Positions 1 to 6,867 of a DNA stretch of 7,791 nt are shown one piece after another; positions within the stretch are counted from its first letter, which is position 1; every line of letters starts with the position of its first letter. The translations under genes were made by a program, and so were the position numbers. The notes under the pieces are model-generated. The model saw nothing but the letters and a program-made list of their open reading frames with translations. It searched no databases and was not told the origin of the DNA. Origin of the DNA: Actinomycetota bacterium (lineage in GTDB: Bacteria > Actinomycetota > Actinomycetes > S36-B12); contig DMPC01000172.1 in the NCBI GenBank assembly GCA_003456155.1, positions 1,125 through 8,915 on the forward strand, given 5' to 3'.

Positions 1-165
1 GCGAACCTCCTCATCGATCCGGCGTCGCTCACGCCCGGCGAGGCCCTGATCCATCACGGCATCCTCAGCTCGGTTCGGGAGGGCTTCACCAGCGAGCAGC
101 GACGCCTGTGGACCAGTGACGGACGGCTTGCGGTGGACAACCTGCAGACGATCGTCGTCGGCTGA
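1..165 (+). CDS. C-terminal fragment, possible hotdog-fold acyl-CoA thioesterase
   Basis: An open frame runs from the left edge to a TGA at 163-165 and gives the last 54 residues of a protein whose start lies outside the window. Codon use is strongly GC-biased in frame, so I believe it is coding. The end reads RLWTSDGRLAVDNLQTIVVG. This resembles the closing strands of TesB-like or other hotdog thioesterases, where a 'DGRL(V/L)A...Q' strand is followed by a short hydrophobic strand. That family would hydrolyse an acyl-CoA in the cytoplasm. No catalytic residue can be assigned from this piece, so the family call is inference and the protein could be something else. The gene points toward the arsenic-type operon but is separated from it by that operon's own promoter, so the two are probably not co-transcribed by design. 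Confidence 0.4.
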   Translation, partial: ANLLIDPASLTPGEALIHHGILSSVREGFTSEQRRLWTSDGRLAVDNLQTIVVG

Positions 166-189
166 CGCGACTTCCCGCGGCCATGCCGC

Positions 190-218
190 TTGACAGCCGC
201 AATTGCCTCAACAATTAT
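190..218 (+). promoter_or_regulatory. Promoter of the arsR-PTP/arsC operon
   Basis: A perfect TTGACA -35 hexamer (190-195) is followed, after a 17-bp spacer, by AATTAT (213-218), a 4/6 match to TATAAT that keeps the key A2 and T6. The expected transcription start is about 7 bases downstream, at 225-226, where the ATG of the fusion gene lies. The transcript is therefore predicted to be leaderless, which fits the absence of a Shine-Dalgarno sequence. The TTG at 190 that would extend the reading frame upstream is simply the first half of the -35 box. Hexamers and spacing are seen in the sequence; the start site is inferred. Confidence 0.7.
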
Positions 219-227
219 TGAGTCAAT
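202..227 (+). promoter_or_regulatory. Imperfect palindromic operator, ArsR-type
   Basis: This is a 26-bp inverted repeat with half-sites ATTGCCTCAACAA and TTATTGAGTCAAT. Eleven of 13 base pairs are complementary; the mismatches are 206/223 and 212/217. It is a conspicuous A/T-rich island in GC-rich DNA and covers the -10 box, the predicted transcription start and the first bases of the ATG. ArsR/SmtB-family repressors typically bind such A/T-rich palindromes over their own promoters, so the simplest reading is autorepression by the ArsR-type domain encoded immediately downstream. Binding has not been shown; that it is the operator is inference from position and symmetry. Confidence 0.65.
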
Positions 228-942
228 GACCATTGATGTGTCGGGAGAGGACCGCGAGGGCCGAGCGCGGGTGTTCGCCGCCCTCGGGGATCCCACGCGC
301 CTGGGCATCGTCGAGCTGCTCGCGGTGCAGGATCTCTCCCCCGACGCCCTGGCGGCCGCGCTTGAGATCCCCGGCAACCTGCTCGCGCACCATCTGAAGG
401 TCCTCGATGCCGCCGGGCTCATCGTCCGGGTGCCCTCGCAGAAGGATCGCCGCCGCACCTACGTGCGCCTGGAGCGGGAGGCTCTCGAGGGCCTGATCCC
501 CGCGGCACCCCGGTTCAGCGCCCCGCGCGTCCTATTCGTGTGCACCCACAACTCCGCACGATCAGTACTCGCCGAGGCACTCTGGCGCGAGGCCAGCGAG
601 GTCCCGACCTCATCTGCGGGAACGCACCCGGCCGAGCAGGTCAACCCCAAGGCCCGCCGGGTTGCCGGCAGGGAGCATCTCACCCTCACGCAGACGGCAC
701 CGCGTTCCCTCACCGACGTCCTGCGGCCCGACGACCTCGTCGTGTCGGTCTGCGACGCCGTCAACGAGGAGCTCGGCGAACTCGACAACCTGCACCTGCA
801 CTGGTCCATCCCGGACCCTGCCGCCATCGGCAACGATGCGGCCTTCACCACCGCTGTGGCGGATCTCCGCGAGCGGGTCTCCCACCTGGCTCCACGCGTC
901 TCACGTCGCCGTGGCTCCTCACCTCGAAAGGCACACCGATGA
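226..942 (+). CDS. ArsR-type winged helix fused to LMW-PTP/arsenate-reductase domain
   Basis: A 238-residue two-domain cytoplasmic protein. Residues about 13-85 form an ArsR-like winged helix: FAALGDPTRLGIVELL opens it, LLAHHLKVLDAAGLI (52-66) is the recognition-helix region, and KDRRRTYVRL is the wing. Residues about 100-225 form a low-molecular-weight tyrosine phosphatase fold. It has the P-loop VCTHNSARS, with the CX5R catalytic pair Cys106 and Arg112, and a later PDPA segment whose Asp197 is the expected general acid. The ELCVCDL-type As(III) cysteine motif is absent. The only cysteines are Cys106 and Cys176, both in the phosphatase domain. I chose ATG 226 because the upstream TTG is the -35 box; GTG 238 is a possible alternative. 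The stop overlaps the arsC start (ATGA, 939-942). It is probably an autoregulating repressor of this operon. Similar ArsR-phosphatase fusions occur in actinobacteria, but their ligand and enzymatic activity are, to my knowledge, poorly settled. The domain calls are firm; an arsenic role is inferred from the neighbour and family. Confidence 0.85.
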   Translation: MTIDVSGEDREGRARVFAALGDPTRLGIVELLAVQDLSPDALAAALEIPGNLLAHHLKVLDAAGLIVRVPSQKDRRRTYVRLEREALEGLIPAAPRFSAPRVLFVCTHNSARSVLAEALWREASEVPTSSAGTHPAEQVNPKARRVAGREHLTLTQTAPRSLTDVLRPDDLVVSVCDAVNEELGELDNLHLHWSIPDPAAIGNDAAFTTAVADLRERVSHLAPRVSRRRGSSPRKAHR

Positions 943-1592
943 ACTCCTCCTTCAACCGCGACGACATCGCCGAGCTCGACCAGATGACGCTGCGCTCGTC
1001 AGCCATGATGCTCCAGAAGGACTTCGCCGGAACCTTCGGCTACGAGACCATCGAGCTGTTCCTGCTCTCCTCCTATGAGGAGTTCGCCCCGCGACTCGCG
1101 AACCAGACCTACCTCGCGCTCTTCGCCGAGCGCTTCGCCCGCGAGCGCCTGCGGGCGCTGGCCCGCGTCGAGGGAAAGAGCGACGACGCCCGGCCCGTCG
1201 TCCTCTTCCTGTGCACGCACAACGCCGGTCGCTCCCAGATGGCCCTCGGCTTCTTCCGCGCGATGGCCGGCGATGCTGCCATCGGGTGGTCGGGCGGATC
1301 CGAGCCGGGCAGTGCCGTGAACCCCGCCGCCATCGAGGCCATGGCCGAGATCGGCATCGACATCTCCGGTGAGTTCCCGAAGCCGTGGACCGACGAGATC
1401 GTGCGGGCGGCTGACGTCGTGGTGACCATGGGCTGCGGGGATGCCTGCCCTGTCTTCCCCGGGAAGCGCTACGTCGACTGGCAGCTCACCGACCCGGCCG
1501 GCCTCGGAGTCGACGCCGTGCGCCCCATCCGCGACGAGGTGCGCGATCGGGTGCGCAACCTGCTCACCGAGCTCGCGGTCCCGATCGCGTAG
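939..1592 (+). CDS. arsC: Arsenate reductase, LMW-PTP family
   Basis: A 217-residue cytoplasmic enzyme expected to reduce arsenate to arsenite. Residues 1-80 are a helical N-terminal domain (DDIAELDQMTLRSS, then LFAERFARERLRAL), as seen in longer actinobacterial arsenate reductases. The catalytic LMW-PTP domain follows: VVLFLCTHNAGRSQMA carries Cys92 and Arg98 of the CX5R loop, and DWQLTDPAG carries the general acid Asp185. MGCGDACP supplies Cys166 and Cys170, where thioredoxin-coupled ArsC proteins have their second and third cysteines, though closer together. Related Corynebacterium enzymes use mycothiol and mycoredoxin instead, so the reductant is uncertain. The start is ATG 939, with the Shine-Dalgarno GAAAGG (926-931) 7 bases upstream and an ATGA overlap with the fusion gene, which implies translational coupling. 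The same frame stays open back to 540, but that stretch is only the shadow of the fusion gene. No efflux gene follows. Confidence 0.88.
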   Translation: MNSSFNRDDIAELDQMTLRSSAMMLQKDFAGTFGYETIELFLLSSYEEFAPRLANQTYLALFAERFARERLRALARVEGKSDDARPVVLFLCTHNAGRSQMALGFFRAMAGDAAIGWSGGSEPGSAVNPAAIEAMAEIGIDISGEFPKPWTDEIVRAADVVVTMGCGDACPVFPGKRYVDWQLTDPAGLGVDAVRPIRDEVRDRVRNLLTELAVPIA

Positions 1593-1597
1593 GGCAG

Positions 1598-1611
1598 GCG
1601 CGCCCACGCGC
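1598..1611 (+). terminator. Weak GC-only hairpin after arsC
   Basis: GCGCG (1598-1602) and CGCGC (1607-1611) can form a 5-bp stem with a CCCA loop, beginning 6 bases after the arsC stop. No T-tract follows. It could help end the operon transcript, but in DNA this GC-rich such short stems arise often by chance. Confidence 0.2.
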
Positions 1612-1651
1612 GTGCATCCCCGTCTCACGGGAAGGACCGACCGGTCGAGGG

Positions 1652-1698
1652 CGCGAGTGAGTCACTCGCCAGCCGATATCGCGAGTGAGTCACTCGCC
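1652..1698. repeat. Two exact 19-bp palindromic repeats; possible bidirectional terminator
   Basis: CGCGAGTGAGTCACTCGCC occurs at 1652-1670 and identically at 1680-1698, separated by 9 bases (period 28). Inside each copy, GCGAGTGA and TCACTCGC are perfect reverse complements around a single G, so each copy is a 17-bp palindrome. The two copies can also pair with each other, giving an 8+8 bp stem with one central G:G mismatch and an 11-base loop containing CGATATCG. They lie between the convergent arsC and meaB genes, and the right copy contains the meaB stop codon (1692-1690). The position suggests a bidirectional transcription terminator, although no T-tract follows on either strand. A protein-binding pair of sites is the alternative. 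Repeat and symmetry are seen directly; the role is inference. Confidence 0.6.
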
Positions 1699-2664
1699 GA
1701 GCAACTGCCTCGCCGCAGTCGTCGGAGTGACCTCCCCTGCCCGCAACTGCTCCTCGAGCTGCTCGGACCTCACGCGGACGTCCGATCGAGCCCGGAAGTC
1801 ACTGATGAGCCGGTCCTCGACGGTCGACCACATCCACGCGACCTGCTGACGGGCACGACGCTCGGCGAACAACCCCTGCCGACGCATCACTGCCTGATGC
1901 TGCTCGACCTGGGACCACACCTCATCGATCCCGACTCCCGTCACCGCGCTGCAGGTGAGGACCGGGGGAACCCACACCGCTCCCGCGGGATGCAGCAGGG
2001 AGAGCGCCTTCGCCAACTCGCGTGCGGCACCCTTCGCCTCGACCTCATGGGGGCCGTCGGCCTTGTTGACGGTCAGGACATCGGCAAGCTCGAGAACACC
2101 CTTCTTGATGCCCTGCAGCGCATCTCCCGTGCGTGCCAGCATCAGCACGAGGAAGCAGTCGGTCATGTTCGCGACCGCCGTCTCCGACTGCCCGACCCCG
2201 ACCGTCTCCACGAGGACGACGTCGTAGCCGGCCGCCTCGACGATCACCATCGCCTCCCGCGTTGCCGCGGCGACTCCGCCGAGGGTTCCGGCGGTGGGTG
2301 AGGGTCGGATGAAGGCGTGCTCGTCGACGGCGAGCCGGGTCATGCGGGTCTTGTCACCCAGGATGCTGCCGCCGGTCAGCGTCGAGGACGGATCCACGGC
2401 CAGGACGGCGACGCGGTGGCCGTCCTGCGTCAGATGCGTACCGAGGGAATCGATGAAGGTCGACTTGCCAACCCCCGGAACACCGGTGATGCCCACCCGG
2501 ATGCTGTTCCCCGCGTGCGGCAGCAGCCGCGCGAGCAACTCCTGCGCGAGGACCTGATGCTCGGGCAGCCGCGACTCCACGAGGGTGATCGCCCGGCCCA
2601 TCGCGGTGCGATCGCCTGCGAGCACCCCGCGCTCGTAGGCGTCGAGGTCGATCGGCGCGGCCAT
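1690..2664 (-). CDS. meaB: Methylmalonyl-CoA mutase-associated GTPase MeaB
   Basis: A 324-residue SIMIBI-class G protein, the usual length for MeaB/ArgK. In the cytoplasm it gates cobalamin delivery to methylmalonyl-CoA mutase and protects the enzyme from inactivation, using GTP hydrolysis. Visible motifs are the Walker A GVPGVGKST (61-69), VLAVDPSS (87-94), VETVGVGQSE (152-161, including the Asp/Glu-rich switch region), the base-specificity motif NKAD (200-203) and LTCSAVTGVG near the start of the last third. An ARTGD segment replaces the PGAGD of many proteobacterial relatives; I recall this as normal in actinobacteria. The start is ATG 2664, four bases after the mutB stop (TGA-CCTG-ATG). 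It has no clear ribosome site of its own, which suggests translational coupling. The stop lies inside a palindromic repeat. Its place directly after mutB makes the assignment secure. Confidence 0.93.
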   Translation of the reverse strand: MAAPIDLDAYERGVLAGDRTAMGRAITLVESRLPEHQVLAQELLARLLPHAGNSIRVGITGVPGVGKSTFIDSLGTHLTQDGHRVAVLAVDPSSTLTGGSILGDKTRMTRLAVDEHAFIRPSPTAGTLGGVAAATREAMVIVEAAGYDVVLVETVGVGQSETAVANMTDCFLVLMLARTGDALQGIKKGVLELADVLTVNKADGPHEVEAKGAARELAKALSLLHPAGAVWVPPVLTCSAVTGVGIDEVWSQVEQHQAVMRRQGLFAERRARQQVAWMWSTVEDRLISDFRARSDVRVRSEQLEEQLRAGEVTPTTAARQLLGE

Positions 2665-2668
2665 CAGG

Positions 2669-4885
2669 TCAGCCCAGGCGGGCGTCGAGCTGGTCGATGA
2701 GGTCCATCGCCGCATCAGCGATGACCGTGCCGGGCGGGAAGATCGCCGACGCGCCCGCAGCCCGGAGCTCGTCGAAGTCCTGGGGAGGGATGACGCCACC
2801 CACGACGATCATGATGTCGTCGCGGCCGAGGGCTGCGAGTTCGTCGCGCAGGGCAGGCACGAGCGTCAGGTGACCGGCAGCCAGCGACGAAGCTCCAACG
2901 ATGTGGACATCGGCCTCGACCGCCTGCAGGGCCACCTCACGCGGTGTCTGGAACAAGGGCCCGACATCGACGTCGAACCCGAGGTCGGCGAACGCCGTCG
3001 CGATCACCTTCTGACCACGATCGTGACCGTCCTGACCCATCTTGGCGACGATGATGCGCGGCCGGCGGCCGTGCCGGACCTCGAACTCGGCGGCACGGGC
3101 ACGCACGAGCTCCACATTCGCGGAGTCGCCGGCCTCATTGCGGTACACGCCCTGGATCGTACGGATCGTGGCCGTGTGGCGTCCGAAGACGGCCTCCAGC
3201 GCGTCGCTCATCTCGCCGACGGTGGCCCCCGCGCGGGCGGCCTCGACGGCCAGCGCGAGGAAGTTCTGTTCCAGGCCCGGCCGGCGAGTGCCGTCGACGG
3301 AGGCGCGCGCCGCCTCGGTGAGGGCGTCCAGCGCAGCCCGGCACGCTGCCTCGTCGCGCTCCTCACGCAGTCGCTCGAGCTTGGCGAGCTGCTCCGTGCG
3401 CACCGCGGAGTTGTCGACCTTGAGGACGTCGATCTGCTCCTGCTCCTCCGGACGGAAGAGGTTCACGCCGATGACCGGCTGGCGCCCGGTGTCGATGCGC
3501 GCCTGCGTGCGGGCCGCGGCCTCCTCGATGCGCATCTTGGGGATGCCTGCCTCGATCGCAGCGGTCATCCCACCGGCCTGCTCCACCTCCTGGATGTGCG
3601 CCCATGCGCGCTCAGCGAGATCGGCGGTGAGTCGCTCGATGTAGTACGAGCCGCCCCAGGGGTCGATGACGCGCGTCGTGCCGGACTCCTGCTGAAGCAG
3701 CAGCTGCGTGTTGCGCGCGATCCGCGCACTGAAGTCCGTGGGCAGGGCGAGCGCCTCGTCGAGGGCATTCGTGTGCAGCGACTGCGTGTGGCCCTGAGTG
3801 GCGGCCATGGCCTCGACGCAGGTGCGCACCACGTTGTTGTAGACGTCCTGTGCGGTCAGCGACCAGCCTGAGGTCTGGCAGTGCGTGCGCAGCGACAGCG
3901 ACTTGGAGTTCGACGGGCCGAACTGCTGGACGAGCTTGGCCCACAGCAAACGCGCCGCACGCATCTTCGCGACCTCCATCGCGAAGTTCATGCCGACCGC
4001 CCAGAAGAACGACAGACGCGGCGCGAAGGCATCCACGTCCAGACCCGCCGCCTGCCCCGCCCTGATGTACTCGACACCGTCGGCGAGCGTGTAGGCAAGC
4101 TCGAGATCGGCAGTCGCCCCCGCCTCCTGCATGTGATACCCGGAGATCGAGATCGAGTTGAACTTCGGCATCTCCACGGACGTGTACGCGAAGATGTCGG
4201 AGATGATCCGCATCGACGGCTCAGGCGGGTAGATGTAGGTGTTGCGGACCATGAACTCCTTGAGGATGTCGTTCTGGATGGTCCCGGTCAGCTGATCGTG
4301 CGCGACCCCCTGCTCCTCCGCCGCCACGATGAACAGGGCGAGGACGGGCAGAACGGCACCGTTCATCGTCATCGAGACGCTCATTCGGTCGAGCGGGATG
4401 CCCTCGAAGAGCTGGCGCATGTCGAGGATCGAGTCGATCGCGACACCGGCCATTCCGACATCGCCTGTCACGCGCGGGTGATCGGAGTCGTAGCCACGAT
4501 GGGTCGCAAGGTCGAAGGCGACGGAGAGGCCCTTCTGCCCGGCCGCAAGGTTGCGCCGGTAGAACGCATTCGACTCCTCCGCGGTGGAGAAGCCCGCGTA
4601 CTGGCGGATGGTCCAGGGCTGGTTGACGTACATCGTCGAGTAAGGCCCACGCAGGTATGGCGTGATGCCCGGGTAGGTCTGCAGGAAGTCGAGATCGGCA
4701 ATGTCGCTGCCGTCGAAGGAGATCGGCACGTCGATGCCCTCAGGCGTCGTCCAGTCCAGCTCCGCCGGGGAATGCCCCGTCTGACTCAGGACGTCCGCGG
4801 CCCACGCATCACGATCCTGATCGGTCGGCAGGTCACCGAGCGGCACGGAGGCCAGGTCGGGGATGGACGGGTGCACCGTGCTCAT
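2669..4885 (-). CDS. mutB: Methylmalonyl-CoA mutase large (alpha) subunit, B12-binding
   Basis: A 738-residue catalytic subunit that interconverts (R)-methylmalonyl-CoA and succinyl-CoA using adenosylcobalamin, as a heterodimer with MutA. The N-terminal TIM barrel carries YLRGPYSTMYVNQPWTIRQYAGF, DLATHRGYDSD, the TYIYPPEPSMRII segment and SISGYHMQEAGA. By motif alignment Tyr96, Arg214 and His251 match Propionibacterium Tyr89, Arg207 and His244. The first two mark methylmalonyl- rather than isobutyryl-CoA specificity. The C-terminal cobalamin domain has MGQDGHDRGQK, with His621 as lower axial ligand, followed by SSLAAGH and VVGGVIPP. This completes the DxHxxG...SxL...GG signature. The start is ATG 4885, with GGGAG (4897-4893) 7 bases upstream and a 4-bp ATGA overlap with mutA. 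Length and sequence are close to the well-studied propionibacterial enzyme. It looks intact. Confidence 0.97.
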   Translation of the reverse strand: MSTVHPSIPDLASVPLGDLPTDQDRDAWAADVLSQTGHSPAELDWTTPEGIDVPISFDGSDIADLDFLQTYPGITPYLRGPYSTMYVNQPWTIRQYAGFSTAEESNAFYRRNLAAGQKGLSVAFDLATHRGYDSDHPRVTGDVGMAGVAIDSILDMRQLFEGIPLDRMSVSMTMNGAVLPVLALFIVAAEEQGVAHDQLTGTIQNDILKEFMVRNTYIYPPEPSMRIISDIFAYTSVEMPKFNSISISGYHMQEAGATADLELAYTLADGVEYIRAGQAAGLDVDAFAPRLSFFWAVGMNFAMEVAKMRAARLLWAKLVQQFGPSNSKSLSLRTHCQTSGWSLTAQDVYNNVVRTCVEAMAATQGHTQSLHTNALDEALALPTDFSARIARNTQLLLQQESGTTRVIDPWGGSYYIERLTADLAERAWAHIQEVEQAGGMTAAIEAGIPKMRIEEAAARTQARIDTGRQPVIGVNLFRPEEQEQIDVLKVDNSAVRTEQLAKLERLREERDEAACRAALDALTEAARASVDGTRRPGLEQNFLALAVEAARAGATVGEMSDALEAVFGRHTATIRTIQGVYRNEAGDSANVELVRARAAEFEVRHGRRPRIIVAKMGQDGHDRGQKVIATAFADLGFDVDVGPLFQTPREVALQAVEADVHIVGASSLAAGHLTLVPALRDELAALGRDDIMIVVGGVIPPQDFDELRAAGASAIFPPGTVIADAAMDLIDQLDARLG

Positions 4886-6735
4886 CGGGACGCTCCCATC
4901 GAGTCGAGTGCGCGGGTCAGGACGTCGAGGACATCGGAACCGACGCCGACCTCCTCGTCGACTCCGGGCACGTCCACACCTCTGCCGGCGAGATAGATGC
5001 GCTCCGCACCGGCCGCACGCAGGAGGGCCGCGGCGTCGGCTCCGGTCTCGGCATAGACCGGATCGGACGAGCACAGGCAGGCGACGGTGGCGCCCGAGCC
5101 GGCGAACTCCTCCACCGGCCCTGCCACGGTGCGGATGCCTGCCGCCTCGAAGAGGTTCTTGGCATAGGTGGAGCGTGCCGTCGACTGCGCCACCGAGCCG
5201 AGCGTGGCGAGGAACACCACCGGCTGCTCACCCGATCGGCTGAGCGCATCCGCGCGTGCCCGCTGCTGCTCGAACCCGTCCGCGAGTCGGTGCAGGACGA
5301 ACGGAGTGAAGCGAGCGCCCGGCTCCGGCTGCCCCGTCGGGATCACGCGAGGTGCCGGGGCCGGCTCGGTGATGTCGGGGAACTCGCTGAGCCCGGTGAG
5401 TGGCCGACGCCGCGTCGCGACCTGCGCCTCACGGGCCTCGCGAGCACGATCCGCAGCACTGCCGATGGCGCCGCTCTCCAGCGGCATGGTGATTCCCCCG
5501 GCCGCGTCGACCTCCTGCACGATCGCCCAGGCCCGCTCCGCGAGCTGCTCGGTCAGCGACTCGACGAACCACGATCCACCGGCCATGTCGACCACGCGGG
5601 TCAGGTGCGACTCCAACTGCAGGATGGTCTGCGTGTTGCGAGCAACGCGTCGTCCGAGCGCGCTTCCGCCGACCTGCAGCAGTTCGTCATGCGGAAGGAC
5701 AGTCACGGCATCGGCACCTCCGACACCCGCGGCAAAGCACGCCACGGTCGAGCGAAGGGTGTTGACCCAGGTGTCGTAGCGGGTGAGCATCGCCCGGGAG
5801 GTCTCGGCGTGCAGGACCATCGCTCGCTGGTGCTCGGGCAGCCCCGCCACCTCGAGGACTCGAGCCCACAGGCGTCGCGCCGCGCGCATCTTGGCGATGG
5901 TGAGGAACTGATCGTCGGTCGCGGCAAGACGGAACTCGATCGCGGCCACGGCGACGTCGAGCGGGACCTCCCTGCTCACGAGTTCGCGGACGAGCCAGGC
6001 AGCCGACGCGATGGACCAGCCCAGCTCCTGCGCCTCGGTCGCACCTGCCTCATGCCACAGGGCCCCGTCGATGACGAGGACACGCGCCCGCGGTGCCCGC
6101 TCGCGCGCATCAAGGACGAGGGACGCGACGGCATCGAGTGCGACCGCGAGGTCGAAGGCCCCACCGGCCCGCGCCCAGGCCGCGAGCGGGTCCACGCCCA
6201 GCGTGCCGTGCCTGGCGTCCGTCGGGCAGGACGCCGCATCCCAGCGATCCAGCAGCGCCCGGCCGCACTCCACCTGGTCGCTGACGCGGGACAGGGCCAG
6301 ACTCACCGGTGCCAGCTCGAGAAGCACGCCGTCGAGGGCGCGGTCGAGCAGCACCCCCGGGTCGCTGACCGGCTGCGCCATCGTGACGAGAACCCCGGTC
6401 GCGCCGGACTCCAGCTCCGTGACAGCGGATGACCCCTCGACGTCCGGCCACACGCGCTGGCGGATCTCCCAGGGCACCGGGGCGGCGTGCGTCGAACGCA
6501 CGAAGGGAGCCTGGCCCGGGGATGGTGCAGGCGCCGGTGCGTCGGCCGCGGTGTAGAGGGGCTGGATCTCGATGCCGTCGTCCGTGCGGGACACCAGGCG
6601 CTTTGCGAACGCTCGCTGAAGGTCCTCGTCCGAGGCGTCGGTGACGCCCCGAAGCAGGACGCGACCCACCTCCGCCAGCCACTGCTCGCGCGTGGCTGCG
6701 GGGAAGTCACCGGCCAGGGTCAGCGATTCGGTCAC
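4882..6735 (-). CDS. mutA: Methylmalonyl-CoA mutase small (beta) subunit
   Basis: A 617-residue non-catalytic partner of MutB. It begins TESLTLAGDFPAATREQWLAEV, the typical MutA opening, then has a Pro/Ala-rich linker (around residues 65-80), a TIM-barrel domain (for example KMRAARRLWARV, the degenerate counterpart of MutB's KMRAARLLWAKL) and a C-terminal Rossmann-like domain (about 505-617). In that last domain LGSVAQSTAR (512-521) stands where MutB has the cobalamin-ligand DGHDRG, so it should not bind B12; this is normal for MutA. I prefer GTG 6735. GAAGGA (6746-6741) sits 5 bases upstream, and the 12 codons between ATG 6771 and this GTG are rich in codons rare here (GAA, TCT, CGA, AGG, ATT). 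ATG 6771 would give 629 residues and has no properly spaced ribosome site. It is the first gene of the mutA-mutB-meaB operon and overlaps mutB by 4 bp. Confidence 0.92.
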   Translation of the reverse strand: MTESLTLAGDFPAATREQWLAEVGRVLLRGVTDASDEDLQRAFAKRLVSRTDDGIEIQPLYTAADAPAPAPSPGQAPFVRSTHAAPVPWEIRQRVWPDVEGSSAVTELESGATGVLVTMAQPVSDPGVLLDRALDGVLLELAPVSLALSRVSDQVECGRALLDRWDAASCPTDARHGTLGVDPLAAWARAGGAFDLAVALDAVASLVLDARERAPRARVLVIDGALWHEAGATEAQELGWSIASAAWLVRELVSREVPLDVAVAAIEFRLAATDDQFLTIAKMRAARRLWARVLEVAGLPEHQRAMVLHAETSRAMLTRYDTWVNTLRSTVACFAAGVGGADAVTVLPHDELLQVGGSALGRRVARNTQTILQLESHLTRVVDMAGGSWFVESLTEQLAERAWAIVQEVDAAGGITMPLESGAIGSAADRAREAREAQVATRRRPLTGLSEFPDITEPAPAPRVIPTGQPEPGARFTPFVLHRLADGFEQQRARADALSRSGEQPVVFLATLGSVAQSTARSTYAKNLFEAAGIRTVAGPVEEFAGSGATVACLCSSDPVYAETGADAAALLRAAGAERIYLAGRGVDVPGVDEEVGVGSDVLDVLTRALDSMGASR

Positions 6736-6769
6736 GCGAATCCTTCGTTCGAGGCGAGATTCCGTGGAC

Positions 6770-6775
6770 ATCCTA
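6770..6775 (-). promoter_or_regulatory. Candidate -10 box for the mutA-mutB-meaB operon
   Basis: Read on the minus strand, 6775-6770 is TAGGAT, a good actinobacterial TAnnnT -10 hexamer. Transcription would start near 6763 and leave a leader of about 28 bases containing the GAAGGA ribosome site before GTG 6735. It overlaps the alternative ATG 6771, which argues against that start. I see no convincing -35 hexamer at normal spacing (AGAGGG at 17 bp), so confidence is limited. I saw no cobalamin-riboswitch B12 box in the 144-bp divergent gap. Confidence 0.35.
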
Positions 6776-6867
6776 GGAGATGGCCGGATCGGCCCTCTCG
6801 ACCAGCGTGAGGAGTCGCTCAGCGCTCCCCTCCCCTGTGCGCAGGGTGGATGCGCCCTCACCGACGC

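Noticed and set aside
540..938. Long open frame upstream of and continuous with arsC, which would give a 350-residue protein
   Set aside because: It is the +2 shadow of the fusion gene: Arg/Gly/Pro-rich with no family resemblance. ATG 939 has a ribosome site and the typical ArsC N-terminal domain.
217..1698. Shared TGAGTCA core between the arsR operator (219-225) and the 19-bp palindromes (1652-1698), suggesting that the same repressor binds both
   Set aside because: Only seven bases are shared, and the flanks differ (A/T-rich against G/C-rich). This is most likely chance.
2665..2799. Upstream extension of meaB into the mutB 3' end (369 residues)
   Set aside because: The extra 45 residues are a Ser/Arg-rich out-of-frame reading of mutB. 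ATG 2664, four bases after the mutB stop, gives the normal MeaB length.
2870..6432. Several long plus-strand open frames (2870-3871, 3881-4996, 5290-6432) opposite mutB and mutA
   Set aside because: These are antisense shadows typical of GC-rich coding DNA. Their translations are low-complexity Arg/Asp/Gly-rich, and the minus-strand genes are unmistakable.
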